DNA of 64,000 nt from Epiperipatus broadwayi (GCA_028023455.1 JAQFVV010012416.1:295001-359000); one strand, 5' to 3'. Numbered from the stretch's first letter, positions 9,622-21,890 are shown. Numbers and translations: made by a program. Notes: generated by a model from the sequence alone, not told the origin.

Positions 9622-12600
9622 GGACTGCAGAAATGAGCTTGTGGTTAACTGAAAGGAAACCCCTTGATTCTACATTGGAATTTGAAATGATAATGACAAG
9701 TCTATACATTCTTGACATTGTAGATGTTAATTACTACATAATTTTTCATATAATATATGAACATGGTCAAATTGCTAACTGACATGAATCAATGTGGTGC
9801 TTACTGATTTTTCATCTCTGAGTTTAAATCAAGAAATGCTATGGTCTTTCTTGTCAGCAGCCTGATCACTCTTAAATGAGTTTTCTTAAAGGGAGAACGA
9901 AGTTATGTGTATAAGTGATCTTTTTTGAATGGATATTTCCTATCATGATAGTCAAACTAAATTATTGCCCTTATTCTCAGGAGGATGTAAAATCACCAGC
10001 TAAGGCTGCAATTGGCTACTAAAGGTCGAGAGTGCTAAGAACCTCCAATTGGAAGCCCAGACTGCCATTTGATGATGACCTTTTATTTAGACTCCTAGAA
10101 CTGCAGATCACTTTTAAGTGAAGAAAAATTACATGAATTGGAAGGAGAATATTAAATGAGATATTATTAAATTTTATGAAGTTAGAAGAAAAGATGAAAA
10201 GACAATTGATTTAAAAAATGAACATATACTTTACTATGAAATCATATAAATATTGAAAGCACAAATAGAGTGAGATTTATTATAAATAAAAAGTGAAAGA
10301 ACAACATTTTGGAGATTGATGCCATATTGGACAGAATAGTAAAATAGGTTATTAAACTTAATGGAAGATACCTACAGCAGATAATTCAGGTTTATGCACT
10401 GACAAGTTCTCATTATGATGATGAATTAGAGGATTTTTCTATGATGGTAGAAAAGACATTTAATAGGATTAAACATTTTAAAATGCTCATGGGGGACTTC
10501 AATGCTAGAATTGGTAACTGACTGAAAACTGAGAGTGTTGTGGTTAAATTTGGTTATGGTGTTAGAAATGAGAGAGAAGGCAGATTTGTGGAATTAGCAG
10601 AAAAAGAAAAAAGATGTATATTATGATTTTTTTCCCTTAAAAAAATAAATGGGTATAGAAATATCTAAATGAAGATATAGCAGAATTAGATTATACTTTT
10701 ACTAACAGAAAATATATATTTCAAGACTGTAATATTTTTAATAAATTCAAATTAGAAAGTGATCATCAATTAGAGAGATGTAAGATACAAATTAATACAA
10801 AATTAGAGAGATAACAATTACTTTAAAAACAATATTCACATTTGATATTTCTAATCTTCAGAAACAATTCAATGAAGTTAAATTAGAACTTGCAAATCAT
10901 TTAAAAATATTAACAAATTTTGAAGTTAGTTCAGATTTGAATGAAGTCAATAGGAAGATGAGTGACACAAAGAACAGAGACAAAGACACCTGATACAAAA
11001 AGCAACAATTTATCAGTAAAGTTTTACTGATATGACAATATATAAAGTAAAGAAGAAATGTGACATATATAAAAATGGTCTATTAAGAAGAATTGAATAT
11101 CTAGAATCTTGTAAAATGGAACAAAAAAAGGTAATAGTGATCTTAAAAAATGAAATTGTGAATTAGCAAAGAAAGCTGTGGAAGAGAATAAAAGTCTCAA
11201 AAGTGTAAAATAACATCTTAGTAGTGGTAAGAAACTTATTTCTGCAATACAATAAAGAGGTGAACTATTATTAAAAAGAGAGATGACATCATGATGTGCA
11301 TGGAAAAGTTTTCTAAAGAATTATACAACAATAAAGAACAAGAAATCAAAGTATTACCTACAATTGCTACTTCTTCTGAATTGCCTAAGCATTTTAAATG
11401 AAGTGAGACATGCAATTAAATCTATAAAGAAGGGAAAAAATCCAGGTAGGGATCGGAATTGTAATTGACATTTTAAAAGAATCAGGCAATGAAATAAAAA
11501 AAATACTAACAAAGTTACATACCAAATGTAACAAATGATTGAAAGAACACAGTAATAATATGAATATTAAAAAAAATGATAAGGATATTAAAAATTATGA
11601 GATCTATCGGTCTTTTGTCACTTCTATACAAAATAATTATAATTCACCTACAACAAACTTTAAATTTAACCAATCAAAAGAACAAACTGAATTTAAAATG
11701 GTTCCAACACAATGAATCACTTCCAAATATTAAAAGAAATGATAGAAAAGACCAATGAAAATAAACTGCAATTATACTTTGAATTTATAGATTATGAAAA
11801 GGCATTTGATTCCATAAACATTTTGACAGTGATTAAAACATTAGATTGTCAACTTATAAATCCAGGATATTGTTCCTGGATTAACAATGATTATATTGCA
11901 TAGTGATAGTAAAAAGACTAGCATTGAGAAGGTGTAAAATAGAGTGATTCCATACCTCCAAAATTTTTTATGGAAATTTTACAAAAAGTAATTTATGAAT
12001 TATAATGAAAAGGCAAGAGAGTAAAAGTAAATGGAGATTATTTAAGTCATCCAGATTTTTCAGATAATGTATTGTTTTTGTGAATAATAATCCATAGTTT
12101 CAAGAAATGTTGCTAAACTTATTATAATGAAAGTAAGATTAAAGACAGTGGTAAAAAGAGACTAAAATAATGTTCAATGGATTTTCTCAAAAAAAGAAAA
12201 TAAAGACTAATAAGTTAGCAACTACAAATACATTGGTCAGATTGTCAGTACAGATGAAAACATAATGGATGAAATTAATCATAGAATTAAACTTAAATCG
12301 AGTGTTTTTCAGTAGAAATAACTTAATATTAAAGGAATATGTTTGTATTCCAGAAAAAAAAAGGTTGTTTTTTTAATATACTTGTTTTATCAGTTTTTGT
12401 TTATGGATCTAAGACGTGGACACTTAACATAAAAACAATAAAGGGATTTTAGATCACTCATGAAGTATGGGGAGATGTATGTTACGAGTAACAAGAAGAA
12501 ATCAAAAGCAAAATACGTCAGCGAGAAGTATTTTTGATATTACTGAAATGATTAAAAGACTGAAATGAAGCTGAGATAGGCACATTTCTTGGACAGATGA

Positions 12601-12793
12601 TAATGGATAAACAGTTGAAATCTTAAATTGTATTCCAAGATATTGTAAAAGTTCTAGAAAGAGATCACATGTGAAATAGTTGGATAAAGTGAGAAAGTTT
12701 GCTGGTGTACTGTGGAGAATAAAGGCTAGAGATCAAAGAAACTGGATTAAACTTGGAGAGACCTTTACCTTGCAGTTGATTAATAGTGTTTGA
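9622..12793 (+). mobile_element. RTE-type non-LTR retrotransposon, copy 1, heavily decayed
   Basis: It aligns along its whole length with the better copy at 16883-19979, from GACTGCAGAAATGAG at the 5' end to the GGAGAGACCTTTACCTTGCA region near the 3' end. The endonuclease region starts near 10080 and the RT region covers about 11400-12450. Many stops and frameshifts break the frame. Motif C, FADD in copy 2, reads FSDN here (about 12056-12067). Short open pieces at 11576-11758 and 11712-11903 are remnants; the latter keeps IDYEKAFDSI, the catalytic motif A. Autonomous function is not possible. It is clearly older than copy 2. Confidence 0.85.
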
Positions 12794-14584
12794 AAATTAT
12801 GCTTATTTTTTTTTTTAGGAATGACTAATATAAAATGATGGGCGAAGCATGAGATTACTGAAAAAAAATCGGACGCATTCTATGCGAGTTTGAAAGTCTG
12901 GTTTCAAACCCTAATTACGTTTAGCTTAAGTACATATACTATTTAAATAAATATTTCCGTCTTTGTATAAAATGTAATTTTATTTATTGGCACAGTAAAA
13001 CTTAAACATGAGTTACAATTTTAATAGCAAAATTTACTCTTTGTGAAGAAAAAAATCAAACGAAGTTTATTTATATATATTAAATCTCTTCCAAAATGGT
13101 CGCGTGGAATATTTAAATATAAACATATTCGGGATCTTATTCCAAATTTAGTTTTGAATAGTAATTATTTTTATTTGTAAGCTATTAACTATATACTGAT
13201 GCATGTTCATGCTCTTATTTATGGTTAGAGGATCAACAGGGATAAACAACTGTGAAATACAATCACTGTATGCAATATATTTATTGTCCGTTTTTAAAAC
13301 AATTTTTTTAAATTTTTTGTTGATATTTGTAATATAAAAATCGTATAATTTAAAGGCCTTTTAGCATTGGAACTCCTAAATATGTAGCCCTGAAGGACAA
13401 TAGATTCTACAGGTGCATAAATATGACTCTTTAAATATTTGTTTTTATAAGATTTCAAAATTATTTTTTTATACTAAATATTTTGCTTATACTCCACTTT
13501 TACACATTATTAGAACCACTAAAAGGAATTTATTGAAATTTGCAATTTGCAGTGGGGAAATGCTTCTTAAAGTTTAAGAACCCGCACAATTAGTAAGGAA
13601 TAAAACGCCAGAATGCCACGTTTTAACTATAATTTTTCTAATAATATTTTATGAGCTCACCTGCAGTATGTGTATGTTATACCAATCTTGACATTATAAA
13701 TATTTATCATTAGGGAAGGGAAAATTGATATATAAATAAACTTTAAGAATATTCAAAAATGAAACTTTTACCTTATATATACAATAACATTAATTCTTGC
13801 CGTTTTTAAACATATATATATTAATTATATACGCATATAATTTATTGTTTTTTTATGTCGCTAAAGGCGCTAGAAAATTAAAGAAAGGGTTGAAAAAATA
13901 ATTTAAGTACAGGAGGTGTTTTTAATCCCCCTGTTCTGCTCTGACGATTAAGATTTTCAATTTGTTTCCTTTCTTTTAACGAGTTGGGGTGGTTTATGTT
14001 TCTTTAAGATTCCGCTCGGCCAATTAATTTATTGCTATAATTTTTTTTCCACAAATGTTTTCCTTGACCAGCGGGAGTATAAAATGAAGAATTTTTATAC
14101 TTTTCAATCCAGAAGTTATAATTAGTGTTATATATCCTACATTTAGATTTGATCTTTTCTTTTTCTTTTTTCTAATAATAATAATTTAAAGAAATCGTGG
14201 TTTTTAATACACAATTGAGTAAAAATAATTTAAATTACTGTAGATAAAAAAAGTTTATATAAGCATTGAAAAGTATTGTCAAGGATGATTTTCTTCGTAT
14301 TTCTACTTATATAATTGTGTTTGATTAATATTTAATTTTTATATATTTTTTTAATCTTCTTTAACAGTCATGCGCAAAGAAGCAAATCATTTCAACTTCA
14401 CGAAGCAAAAAAGTAGAAAGTCAAACTAATAATACCTTAACAATTTGGTTTTGCGAAATAAAATATACTTTAAGATTAGTTTTGACCTGTTTATACAAAC
14501 CAATCCACAAAACACACATGTATCTATATATAGAACATGCTCGTCTATTATTTTGTTTATTTTATATTTTGCGACGCTGTCCTT
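12794..14584. other. AT-rich stretch without supported gene
   Basis: No exon-like frame. A short pyrimidine-rich, GC-richer spot near 13920-14020 does not translate convincingly. Confidence 0.5.
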
Positions 14585-14640
14585 TAACGCGGTTTGGCGC
14601 AGTTGGAAGCGGAGATCCAGAATCGATTCTGGCGGTAGAA
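14585..14640 (+). tRNA. tRNA-like remnant lacking anticodon arm
   Basis: TGGCGCAGTTGG (14595-14606) fits an A box or D arm, and CCAGAATCGATTCTGG (14617-14632) folds as a T arm with a TCGA-type loop. Only about 10 nt separate them, so the anticodon arm is missing. It is a tRNA pseudogene or SINE head fragment, not a working tRNA. Overlapping open frames on both strands are not genes. Confidence 0.35.
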
Positions 14641-14862
14641 CTTCTTAATAACTCCCGAGCAGTAAAACCATTAGCATTTTTTCTTTCGATAGAAAACTTT
14701 TCTTTCTGAAATGCTTCAGCAATATCTAATAATAGTTCCCAATATACAGTACTCTCTGACATAAAACAGTATTCTCAATAAAATATTATAGTATTCTCAA
14801 TATACAGTATTCTCAATAAAAGCAATCCTTATACTATTAAATTAAGATCAAGTTCCTTATAG

Positions 14863-15384
14863 TACTGGTCTTCAACTTTTCAGACCCGCGGACCGGTAAA
14901 ATAAGGATAAGGTTTCATGGACCGGCAGAAGTCTATAGATAAATTTTATTACAGATATAAACTGCTTAGCCTTAGATGAGCATAATTGTTATAACTGATC
15001 AAAACAACAACGTTAAAGATACAAAATGAAGTTATATATATATGTGGAGTTTGTATAATAAAAAACTTTTTTTTTTAATTTTAAATTTTTTTAGAAGAGT
15101 AATAAAAAATTTAATTCTACCCCCCCCCCCCCTAAACAGCTGTGATAACTAGAAAAACCAATTAATTTATGTATGATTGATTAGATTTTGTTTTCATTCT
15201 GTTACTTTTTTTTTCTAATTGGGTAAAAATGAGATAAAAAAATAAATAAAAATTGTTTATATTAATTAAAAGTTTAAACTCTTATTATTTTGTTGTTACA
15301 AACTTTTCTGCCAGCCTAACGCAGACCAGCAGAAAAGTTCTGCGGCCCAGCACCGGTCTGCGGACCAAGGGTTGAAGACTACTG
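14863..15384. mobile_element. hAT-type MITE
   Basis: The ends read TACTGGTCTTCAAC at left and, reverse-complemented at right, CAGTAGTCTTCAACCC, followed inward by GGTCCGCGGACCGG-like sequence. This is the classic terminal inverted repeat of short non-autonomous hAT elements. The 8-bp flanks CCTTATAG (14855-14862) and GCCTATAG (15385-15392) match at 6 of 8 positions, as expected for an old target-site duplication. The 522-bp interior is AT-rich with a poly-C run at about 15121-15132 and no transposase. Confidence 0.85.
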
Positions 15385-15532
15385 GCCTATAGAAAATGTT
15401 TTTAGACCATTTGATTCATTTATCCAATCCAATGAACAACTAATTTCACATTCACCAAGTTGAATAACATATCGACTGGTTTTATAATCATTTCTTCATA
15501 TTGAAAATTTTCTAATATATTTATATTATACT
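15385..15532. other. AT-rich spacer
   Basis: Between the hAT MITE and the family E hairpin; nothing recognised. Confidence 0.4.
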
Positions 15533-15584
15533 CATACAAGGTAGCAACTGGTTTCTATTCACTGTTAACACCTTGTGATGGGAT
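15533..15584 (-). repeat. Family E conserved hairpin
   Basis: On the minus strand ACAAGGTG and ACCTTGT pair around TAACAGTGAATAGAAACCAG. The same hairpin with variation occurs near 21817-21860 and twice at 60385-60510. It lies about 50 nt downstream of the family C ribozyme on the same strand. It lacks CTGANGA and a stem II, so it is not a standard hammerhead. Confidence 0.5.
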
Positions 15585-15632
15585 GTAATTATAAACATAC
15601 GATCAAAGACATGTGAAAAACATGCATGATTC

Positions 15633-15674
15633 CCAAGATGCACATTTCATGCTGAATCAGCACTCATTAGTTGA
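15633..15674 (-). ncRNA. Hammerhead ribozyme, family C, core mutated
   Basis: Minus strand: TCAA, CTAATGA (G5 changed to A), stem II GTGCT-GATTC-AGCAT, GAAA, stem III ATGTGCAT, cleavage base C (complement of 15637), TTGG. Stem I, stem II and stem III are kept, but the G5 change predicts inactivity. Confidence 0.7.
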
Positions 15675-15680
15675 CCTAGT

Positions 15681-16870
15681 CCATAATTTCTTACACATAT
15701 CTTTATCATTCTTCAGTATATATTGTAACCGTCATATCTGTATGCTCATGCAACAAAATACAGAGTCTTGGCAAATTCTTCCATAATTAGTCTAGATGAG
15801 GGATTGAGATCTCGAATCAGATAGCTCCTCCAGCAATACTTCCTGACATACTACCTTATGAATGACATATATGAGGCCACACTCGGAGTTTCTTAATTCA
15901 CATGCCAGCAGTAGCAAAGAGTGAAGGGAAAATGGTTCTATAGATAAGTAATTAACTAAACACACACTTCTATGGCTTATGGCATAATTAATAATTAGAT
16001 AAATCAACACAAGATGACAATGTATAGTTATTTAATTCACTTAATAACTAAAATTAATATGATTCAAAAGGATTGGAATGAACTATCAAAAAAATACGTA
16101 AAACGATATTATATTTTATATATTTAATGAAATTTAAAACAATTATTAAAGCAGCTATCCCTCTGTGCATTGGAATTCACAGCATGTGTACAATGGATGA
16201 GTGGGTTACAGAATCTCATCAGATGCACGGAACCATTAAATTGGAAATTATTACAGTAAGAACTTTATTACATTACAATCTATGGTTTAAGTTATGCCTA
16301 ATTCATGCTATGAGATGCCTATTTTGCAAACAGTTAACTTGCAAAAGAGACAAATAATCATTATAATTACTCTAGGTATCTGAAAGTAGCTTAAATTAGC
16401 TCTCTATACAGATTAGTATCAAAGTTAAATTTATTTATAATAATGGCGGAATGAACTGGGATTTGTTATAGCAAAGTTTCTTATACTATTGCACTAACCA
16501 AATACATATATGTATATAACTAGCTGAAACCTAAACAAGCTGGACCTTTGTGTTCCAGTTTTAAGCAAAGCTATCCACCATGAATATGAAATGGTCTTAT
16601 ACCAAATCCCCATTACATATATGATATAGCAAGATGCATATGCACATGTGCGTGCTTTACAAGGAGCATATTCACCACATCAATGATCATCGATCATTAT
16701 TAAATTCAAAATGTGTTAAATCTATAGCTTCTTTCCACTCAACCACTAAATACCAGTTCATAAGTTAGCATACTCAAACATGATAAAGAAAGGGATTAAC
16801 TAAGTGATTTAGCTTATAATTAATCTTTATAGTTTCATACTATAAATTTTAGGGAGAAATAAAGCATAAT
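15681..16870. other. AT-rich stretch without supported gene
   Basis: Short frames at 15792-16010 (minus) and 16127-16357 (plus) have no recognisable domain and background composition. I regard them as chance. Confidence 0.5.
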
Positions 16871-17140
16871 AAGGACTTACATGGCTGCAGAAAGGAGTTT
16901 GCTATTAACTGAAAGGAGACCCTTTGATTCCTCTTGGAGACCTTAAAGGAACTGAGCAGGACAAATTTCCTAATGTCCACTCCATATGTTCTTGTCATTG
17001 CAGTTTAAGAATATTTTTTCCAATATATACAATCATGACAGACAAAAATAAATCATGGCCCTTATTCCCAGGAGACTGTAAAGTCACCAACCAAGGCAGC
17101 AGTTGGTGGCAAGGCGGAGGGTGCTAAGAATCCCCTGAGT

Positions 17141-18020
17141 GTGGACTCAGGCTGCCATTTGATGATGACTTTTTATTTAGGTACTTACAACTGCAGATCA
17201 CTTTCAAGTGAAGGAAGATTGCAAGAATTAGAAGAAGAACTGTCTTATATTAAATGGGACATTGTTGGACTTTGTGAAGTTAGAAGAAAAAGTGAAGAAA
17301 CAATTGATTTAAAAAATGGACATATACTCTACTATAAAGGTATAAATATTGGAAATACAAGTGGAGTAGGATTCATTAATAAATAAAAAATGGAAGAATA
17401 ACATTGTAGAGATTGATGGTGTATCAGACAGAGTGGCAAGATTAGTTTTACAACTTAATAGCAGATACCAAATGCAGATAATTCAGGTTTATGCCCCAAC
17501 AAGTTCTCATAGTGATGAAGTTATAAAAAAATTTTATATGGATATACAAAAGGCTTTTGATCAGAGTAAACAACATTTTAAAATTGTTATGGGAGAATTT
17601 AATGCTAGAATTGGTAAACAAATGAAAGATGAAAATGCTGTAGGTAATTTTGGTTATGGTAATAGAAATGAGAGCGGACATAGACTTGTGGAGTTTGCAG
17701 AAAAAGAAAAACTTTATATTATGAATTCTTTTATTGAGAAAAATGTTAAAAGGAAATGGACATGGATGCATCCAAATGAAGATACTGCAGAATTGGATTA
17801 TATTTTGACTAACAGAAAACACATATTTCAAGATTGTAATGTTCTAAATAAATTTAACACAGGAAGTGATCATCGATTAGTAAGATGTAAGATACATGTT
17901 AATGCAAAACTAGAGAGATATAAATTATTAAGAAAAACAATATTTACAGTTGATATTTCTAATCTTCAGAGACATTCTAATGAATTTAAATTAGAACTTA
18001 CAAATCGGTTTCAAGTATAA
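17141..18020 (+). pseudogene. RTE endonuclease domain (APE type), frameshifted
   Basis: The first frame (17141-17386) has LGTYNCRSLS near residues 13-22, the N-terminal strand with the metal-binding Asn, then DIVGLCEVRRKSEE, holding the catalytic Glu of EEP/APE-type nucleases. After a frameshift, 17433-18020 gives IQVYAPTSSHSDE, MGEFNARIGKQ (the family's GDFNA motif, with Asp replaced by Glu) and NTGSDHRLVRCKIHV, the C-terminal SDH motif with the catalytic His. The domain nicks target DNA to prime reverse transcription. The frameshift, D-to-E change and stop at 18018-18020 make it a pseudogene. Confidence 0.88.
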
Positions 18021-18044
18021 GTAAATTTTGAACATGATTCAGAT

Positions 18045-19643
18045 TTGAATGACATTAATAGGAAAATAAGCGATACACTTTTAAAAACTGCAACAAAGAT
18101 AGCTGGTAGAAAAAAGCAGCAATTGGCCAATAAAATTTCTACTGAGTCTAGAAAATTTATGAAGAAAAGAAGGAATATGAGGATATACAACAATGACACA
18201 TTAAAAAAGATTGAATATCTCAAATTTTGTAAAATGGTGTGGAAAAGAGTTGAAAATGATATAAGAAAGTATAATTGTGAACTAGCAAGGAAAGATGTAG
18301 AAGAGAATAAAAGTCTAAAGAGTGTAAAACAACATTTTGATATTGGTAGGAAATTTATATCTGCAATAAGAAAAAAAGATGGCATTATTACTAAAAAGAG
18401 AGATGACATCATGAAATGTGTAGAAGACTTCTATCAAGAATTATATAGTAATAAAGAACAAGTGCCTCCTATACCTATTATATGTTCCAAATTGCCCAGA
18501 ATTTTGAATGAGGAAATGAGACATGCAATTAAATTTATGAAGAAAGGGAAGGCTCCAGGTAATGATGAAATTATAATTGATATATTAAAAGAAGCAGGTG
18601 AAGAAATAGAATTTTTTTTAGCAAAATTATATACTAAATGTCTAAATGATAAAGATGTTCCAGATGATTGGAAGAATGCAGTATTAATATTAATATTTAA
18701 AAAAGGTGATAAAGAAGATATTAGAAATTACAGACCTATCAGGCTTTTATCAGTTTTATACAAAATTTTTACTAAGATAATTTCAACTCATTTACAGAAC
18801 ACACTGGATTTCCACCAACCAAGAAAACAAGCTGGATTTAAAAGTGGTTTTAGTACAGTAGATCATATTCAGGTATTGAGGAAAATTATAGAAAAGACAA
18901 ATGAATATGAGTTGCCATTATGCTTAGGATTTGTAGACTATGAAAAGGCATTTGATTCTATAAGCATTTCTTCAGTGATTAAAGCATTGGATCATCAAGG
19001 TGTAGATCCAGGATATTGTCATATTTTGAAGAATATTTATAAAAATGCAACAGCAACAATTAGATTACATAATGATAGTAGGAAAATCAACATTGAAAAG
19101 GGTGTAAGACAAAGTGACTCCATATCTCCAAAACTTTTTACAGCAGTGCTGCAAGAAATATTTTGTGGATTAAAAGGGGAAGCTAAAGAAGTAAAAGTAA
19201 ATGAAGATTATTTAAATCATTTACATTTTGCAGATGATATAGTTGTTTTTGAAAATAATGCTTTGGAGCTACAGGAAATGTTGCAGGAGTTATCAGATAA
19301 AAGTAGGAAAGTAGGACTAAAGATAAATGTTCAAAAGACTAAAGTAGTAATGTTTAATAGATTTTCTCAAAATATGAAAATAAAGATTGATTATGATGAG
19401 TTAGAAGAATTTAACAGTTACAAATACATTGGTCAGATTATTAATACAGATGGAAATATAATGGATGAAATTAATCATAGAATTAAACTTGGTCAGAGTG
19501 CTTTTGGTAGAAATAACTTGATACTAAAAGGAAATATGCCTATGTGTTTGAAAAGGAAGGTTTTTAATAAGTGTGTTTTTCCAGTTCTTACTTATGGATC
19601 TGAGACTTGGACACTTAATAGAAGAACAATACAGAGACTTTAG
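18045..19643 (+). pseudogene. RTE reverse transcriptase domain, 532 residues open
   Basis: Same frame as the second endonuclease piece, entered after one stop codon. Residues run through KGKAPGNDEI, PDDWKNAVLILIFKKGDKED, NYRPIRLLSVLYKIFTKI, QAGFKSGFSTVDHI, GFVDYEKAFDSI (motif A with the first catalytic Asp), KGVRQSDSISPKLFTAVL (motif B, with S where G is usual), HFADDIVVF (motif C, FADD), then GLKINVQKTKVVMF and LTYGSETWTLN. It copies element RNA at the nicked target. The motif set and order match RTE and related endonuclease-reverse transcriptase proteins. The TAG at 19641-19643 truncates it. Confidence 0.93.
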
Positions 19644-19658
19644 ACCACTCAAAGAAGT

Positions 19659-19969
19659 ATGGAGAGATGCCTGTTGGGAATAACAAGAAGGGATCGAAAA
19701 CGTAATGTATGGGTAAGAGAACAAACAGGTGTTAATGACCTCATTGAAAAAATTAAAAGACTGAAGTGGAGTTGGGCTGGACATATTGTTAGAAGAGATG
19801 ATAATAGATGGATAATTGAAATTTTCACCTGGATTCCAAGAGATTGTAAAAGACCCAGAAAGAGACCACATGTGAGATGGATGGATGTGGAGAAGAGAAG
19901 CTAAAGATAGGAAAACATGGATTGAACTTGGAGAGACCTTCATCCTGCAGTGGATTGATAATGGTTGAT
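19659..19969 (+). pseudogene. RTE C-terminal region, frame broken by a small deletion
   Basis: Continues in frame after the TAG: MERCLLGITRRDRKRN, KRLKWSWAGHIVRRDDNRW and RPHVRWMDVEK are typical of the RTE C-terminal region. At about 19885 roughly 20 bases present in copy 1 (near 12683-12702) are missing, shifting the frame to an early stop at 19904. In the other frame the usual end, TWIELGETFILQWIDNG then stop, reaches about 19969. Confidence 0.8.
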
Positions 19970-19991
19970 GATGATGATGAAGGACTTACAT

Positions 19992-20552
19992 ATATAATTT
20001 AATTTAAAGTTGTAGTTATAAATTTATTAAATATGCTTTTGAATATCGCTCTTGTATTAGTTAACTTTTAAATATTTTATTAGTATGAGCAAACCTACTT
20101 TTACTCAGCTAATACATAATAGGGATTAAAAATACACATAATAGGTTTCAGTTGGGAGATTGCATGTGTGTAGGCTTTAATGCCTATAAATTATCTATAG
20201 AGGGCCTCTAGTCATCTCTCTCAACACCCCTTCCCTCTACAGGTTCTGAGTATCAATCTCACCTTTTGAATAAGTCATAGCATAAATTCATAACACATAT
20301 AATAGAACATAATAAAGACATAACTGCAGATCGAAAGATATTTAAGAGTATAATTTAAATTTAACAAGAGTTACATTATTGAGTTCTTTTTACTTTAAAA
20401 GAATTAGGCAAGTTTTACAAAGTAATTGTTTTTACATTATTTTAGGAAGTTGGTTACAATTTAGCTTAATTACAGAATTTATTCAATGGAAAAAATTTAA
20501 ATAAGTTTGTACATGTTTATGCATATCTAGCTTAGAATTATTTAAAAAATTA
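19992..20552. other. AT-rich stretch, nothing supported
   Basis: Some more GC-rich sequence near 20140-20250 but no exon-like frame on either strand. Confidence 0.45.
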
Positions 20553-20807
20553 TTAAGCAGAGTTTATTAAAGAGTTCTTCATGATATTTTTATTGATCTT
20601 TTCTGCTAGGGCATCTTTTCCTGACTTTAGACACTTCTCCGCTGGTCTGGTCTGTTCATCTTTACTTTCTGGGCAGGCTGCTGGTTTGAACTGCTCCCCA
20701 TCACTGATGAGTCCTGTCAGGGCAGACAGCAACAGTTTACCTTCCAGCCTTGGTTTTTCATTGTACAGGTGGGCATAGCTCCAGAAAGTGTTACAAGTTA
20801 CAATTAT
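20553..20807 (-). CDS. Coding-like terminal exon or retrogene fragment, unknown protein
   Basis: The minus strand is open for 84 codons after a possible acceptor AG at 20808-20809 and ends at TAA (20553-20555). It includes TFWSYAHLYNEKPRLEGK, LLLSALTGLISDGEQFK and KDEQTRPAEKC. Base composition is clearly richer in G and C than the surroundings, and codon use looks protein-like. I do not recognise the family. The putative acceptor has a weak pyrimidine tract, so it could instead be part of a decayed mobile-element protein. The plus-strand frame at 20581-20778 is its shadow. Confidence 0.45.
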   Translation of the reverse strand: MIVTCNTFWSYAHLYNEKPRLEGKLLLSALTGLISDGEQFKPAACPESKDEQTRPAEKCLKSGKDALAEKINKNIMKNSLINSA

Positions 20808-21690
20808 CTAGTGTCTGACCTCTTTTAATTATGATCAGGTTTTTTTTATAAGAACACTCTCCCCCTCTGCAAATGTCATGATTTGTTTACAAGCTGAGAC
20901 AAATTTTATTTTTTATTTTACATATGTGATATAAGTTTGTCAAACAAAACCATTACCTTTGTAGTTTATAAAAATAAGTAATTGCGGAAAATGGCATCAA
21001 TTATTTAGCTTCTCTTTGTTACAAAAAATAAAATTAATATCTTTTTAAGTCCACTCTTATTTTTACAGATTTTAAAACCCAGGCATTGTCAGCTAATTTC
21101 CAAGAAATAAAATTATATATATATATAAACAGATTTTATTATATACATGAATTGGTCAACTTAGAAAGGCAAAGAGAGCTAATTAGCGCAAGAGATTTAT
21201 CATCTTGGTGAAATAAATACAATTTAAAACAATAACAAAGTTTGAAATCTATAACTTCACAAGTTTATTCCATATATATAAGTACGTGCGAAAATTCACA
21301 TATGCGGTAAGGTTTAACTTTACTCCCTTAAATTTTTAGAATTATGTTGGCTTATTTATTGAAATTATTTAACATTATTTGCCAAATGCATTTAGCAGAT
21401 ATACGCACATACCTTACTACATACCTTTTACTAAGTTAGTAGGCTAATACCTGAACTACACCTTTATAAAATATATGCAGATTTACTCATATACATATTA
21501 TAACTTTTTTATTAAGCTCTTTTGATTAATATATGTCAACTTGGGGGGTTTAATCTAGGAAAATTATACTACTACGAAACATAGTAAGTGAAACAATATG
21601 ATTGATAAAGAATACCATTTCAATATATATATATATAGATAGATAGCAAGTTACTATACTTTAATTGATGTGCCAAACATACTGCCCTCA
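20808..21690. other. AT-rich stretch without supported gene
   Basis: Contains short (TA)n runs near 21116-21127 and 21625-21640; nothing else recognised. Confidence 0.5.
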
Positions 21691-21890
21691 CAACTTTGAC
21701 ACAAATCTCTTAATGGAAGTATATTAATTATTTTTATTAGTCATTCATTAGACTAGAGATTATTCAATAATGAATAATATTTCTGTAGTAGAATTTTCAC
21801 CGCATCACTCCCCTCCACAAGGTGTTAAAAGTGGAAAGAAACCAGTCTGTAACTTGCAAGAGAGTGTGGTGAAAGTCTAGCGAATGGCTA
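21691..21890 (+). repeat. Family E element
   Basis: Contains TCATTCATTAGACTAGAG, the AATAATATTTCTGTAGTAGA block, and the hairpin segment ACAAGGTGTTAAAAGTGG then AAGAAACCAGTCTG. It matches 60310-60600 (inverted pair) and 61020-61090. Non-coding. Confidence 0.6.

Larger units (their letters stand above)
16883..19979 (+). mobile_element. RTE-type non-LTR retrotransposon, copy 2, with 12-bp target-site duplication
   Basis: The element is bounded by a perfect direct repeat AAGGACTTACAT at 16871-16882 and 19980-19991. It starts GGCTGCAGAAAGGAG and ends in (TGA)n, TGATGATGATGATGA, a simple-repeat tail typical of RTE elements. Order: 5' leader 16883-17140, apurinic-type endonuclease from 17141, linker, reverse transcriptase, and a C-terminal region to about 19969. 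The coding frame is broken by one frameshift near 17386-17430 and stops at 18018-18020 and 19641-19643. The intact duplication suggests a fairly recent insertion, but the copy cannot encode a full protein. Confidence 0.93.

Noticed and set aside
14562-14762. Overlapping open frames on both strands near 14.45-14.76 kb as genes
   Set aside because: All share one short GC-richer tRNA-like patch; no domain, and mutually exclusive frames are equally open.
15533-15584. Family E hairpin as another hammerhead because it contains GAAACCAGT
   Set aside because: There is no CTGANGA and no stem II between the flanking stem and GAAA.
17448-17831. Minus-strand 127-residue frame
   Set aside because: Exact shadow of the RTE endonuclease on the plus strand.
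18011-18412. Minus-strand 133-residue frame
   Set aside because: Shadow of the RTE linker and RT coding region.
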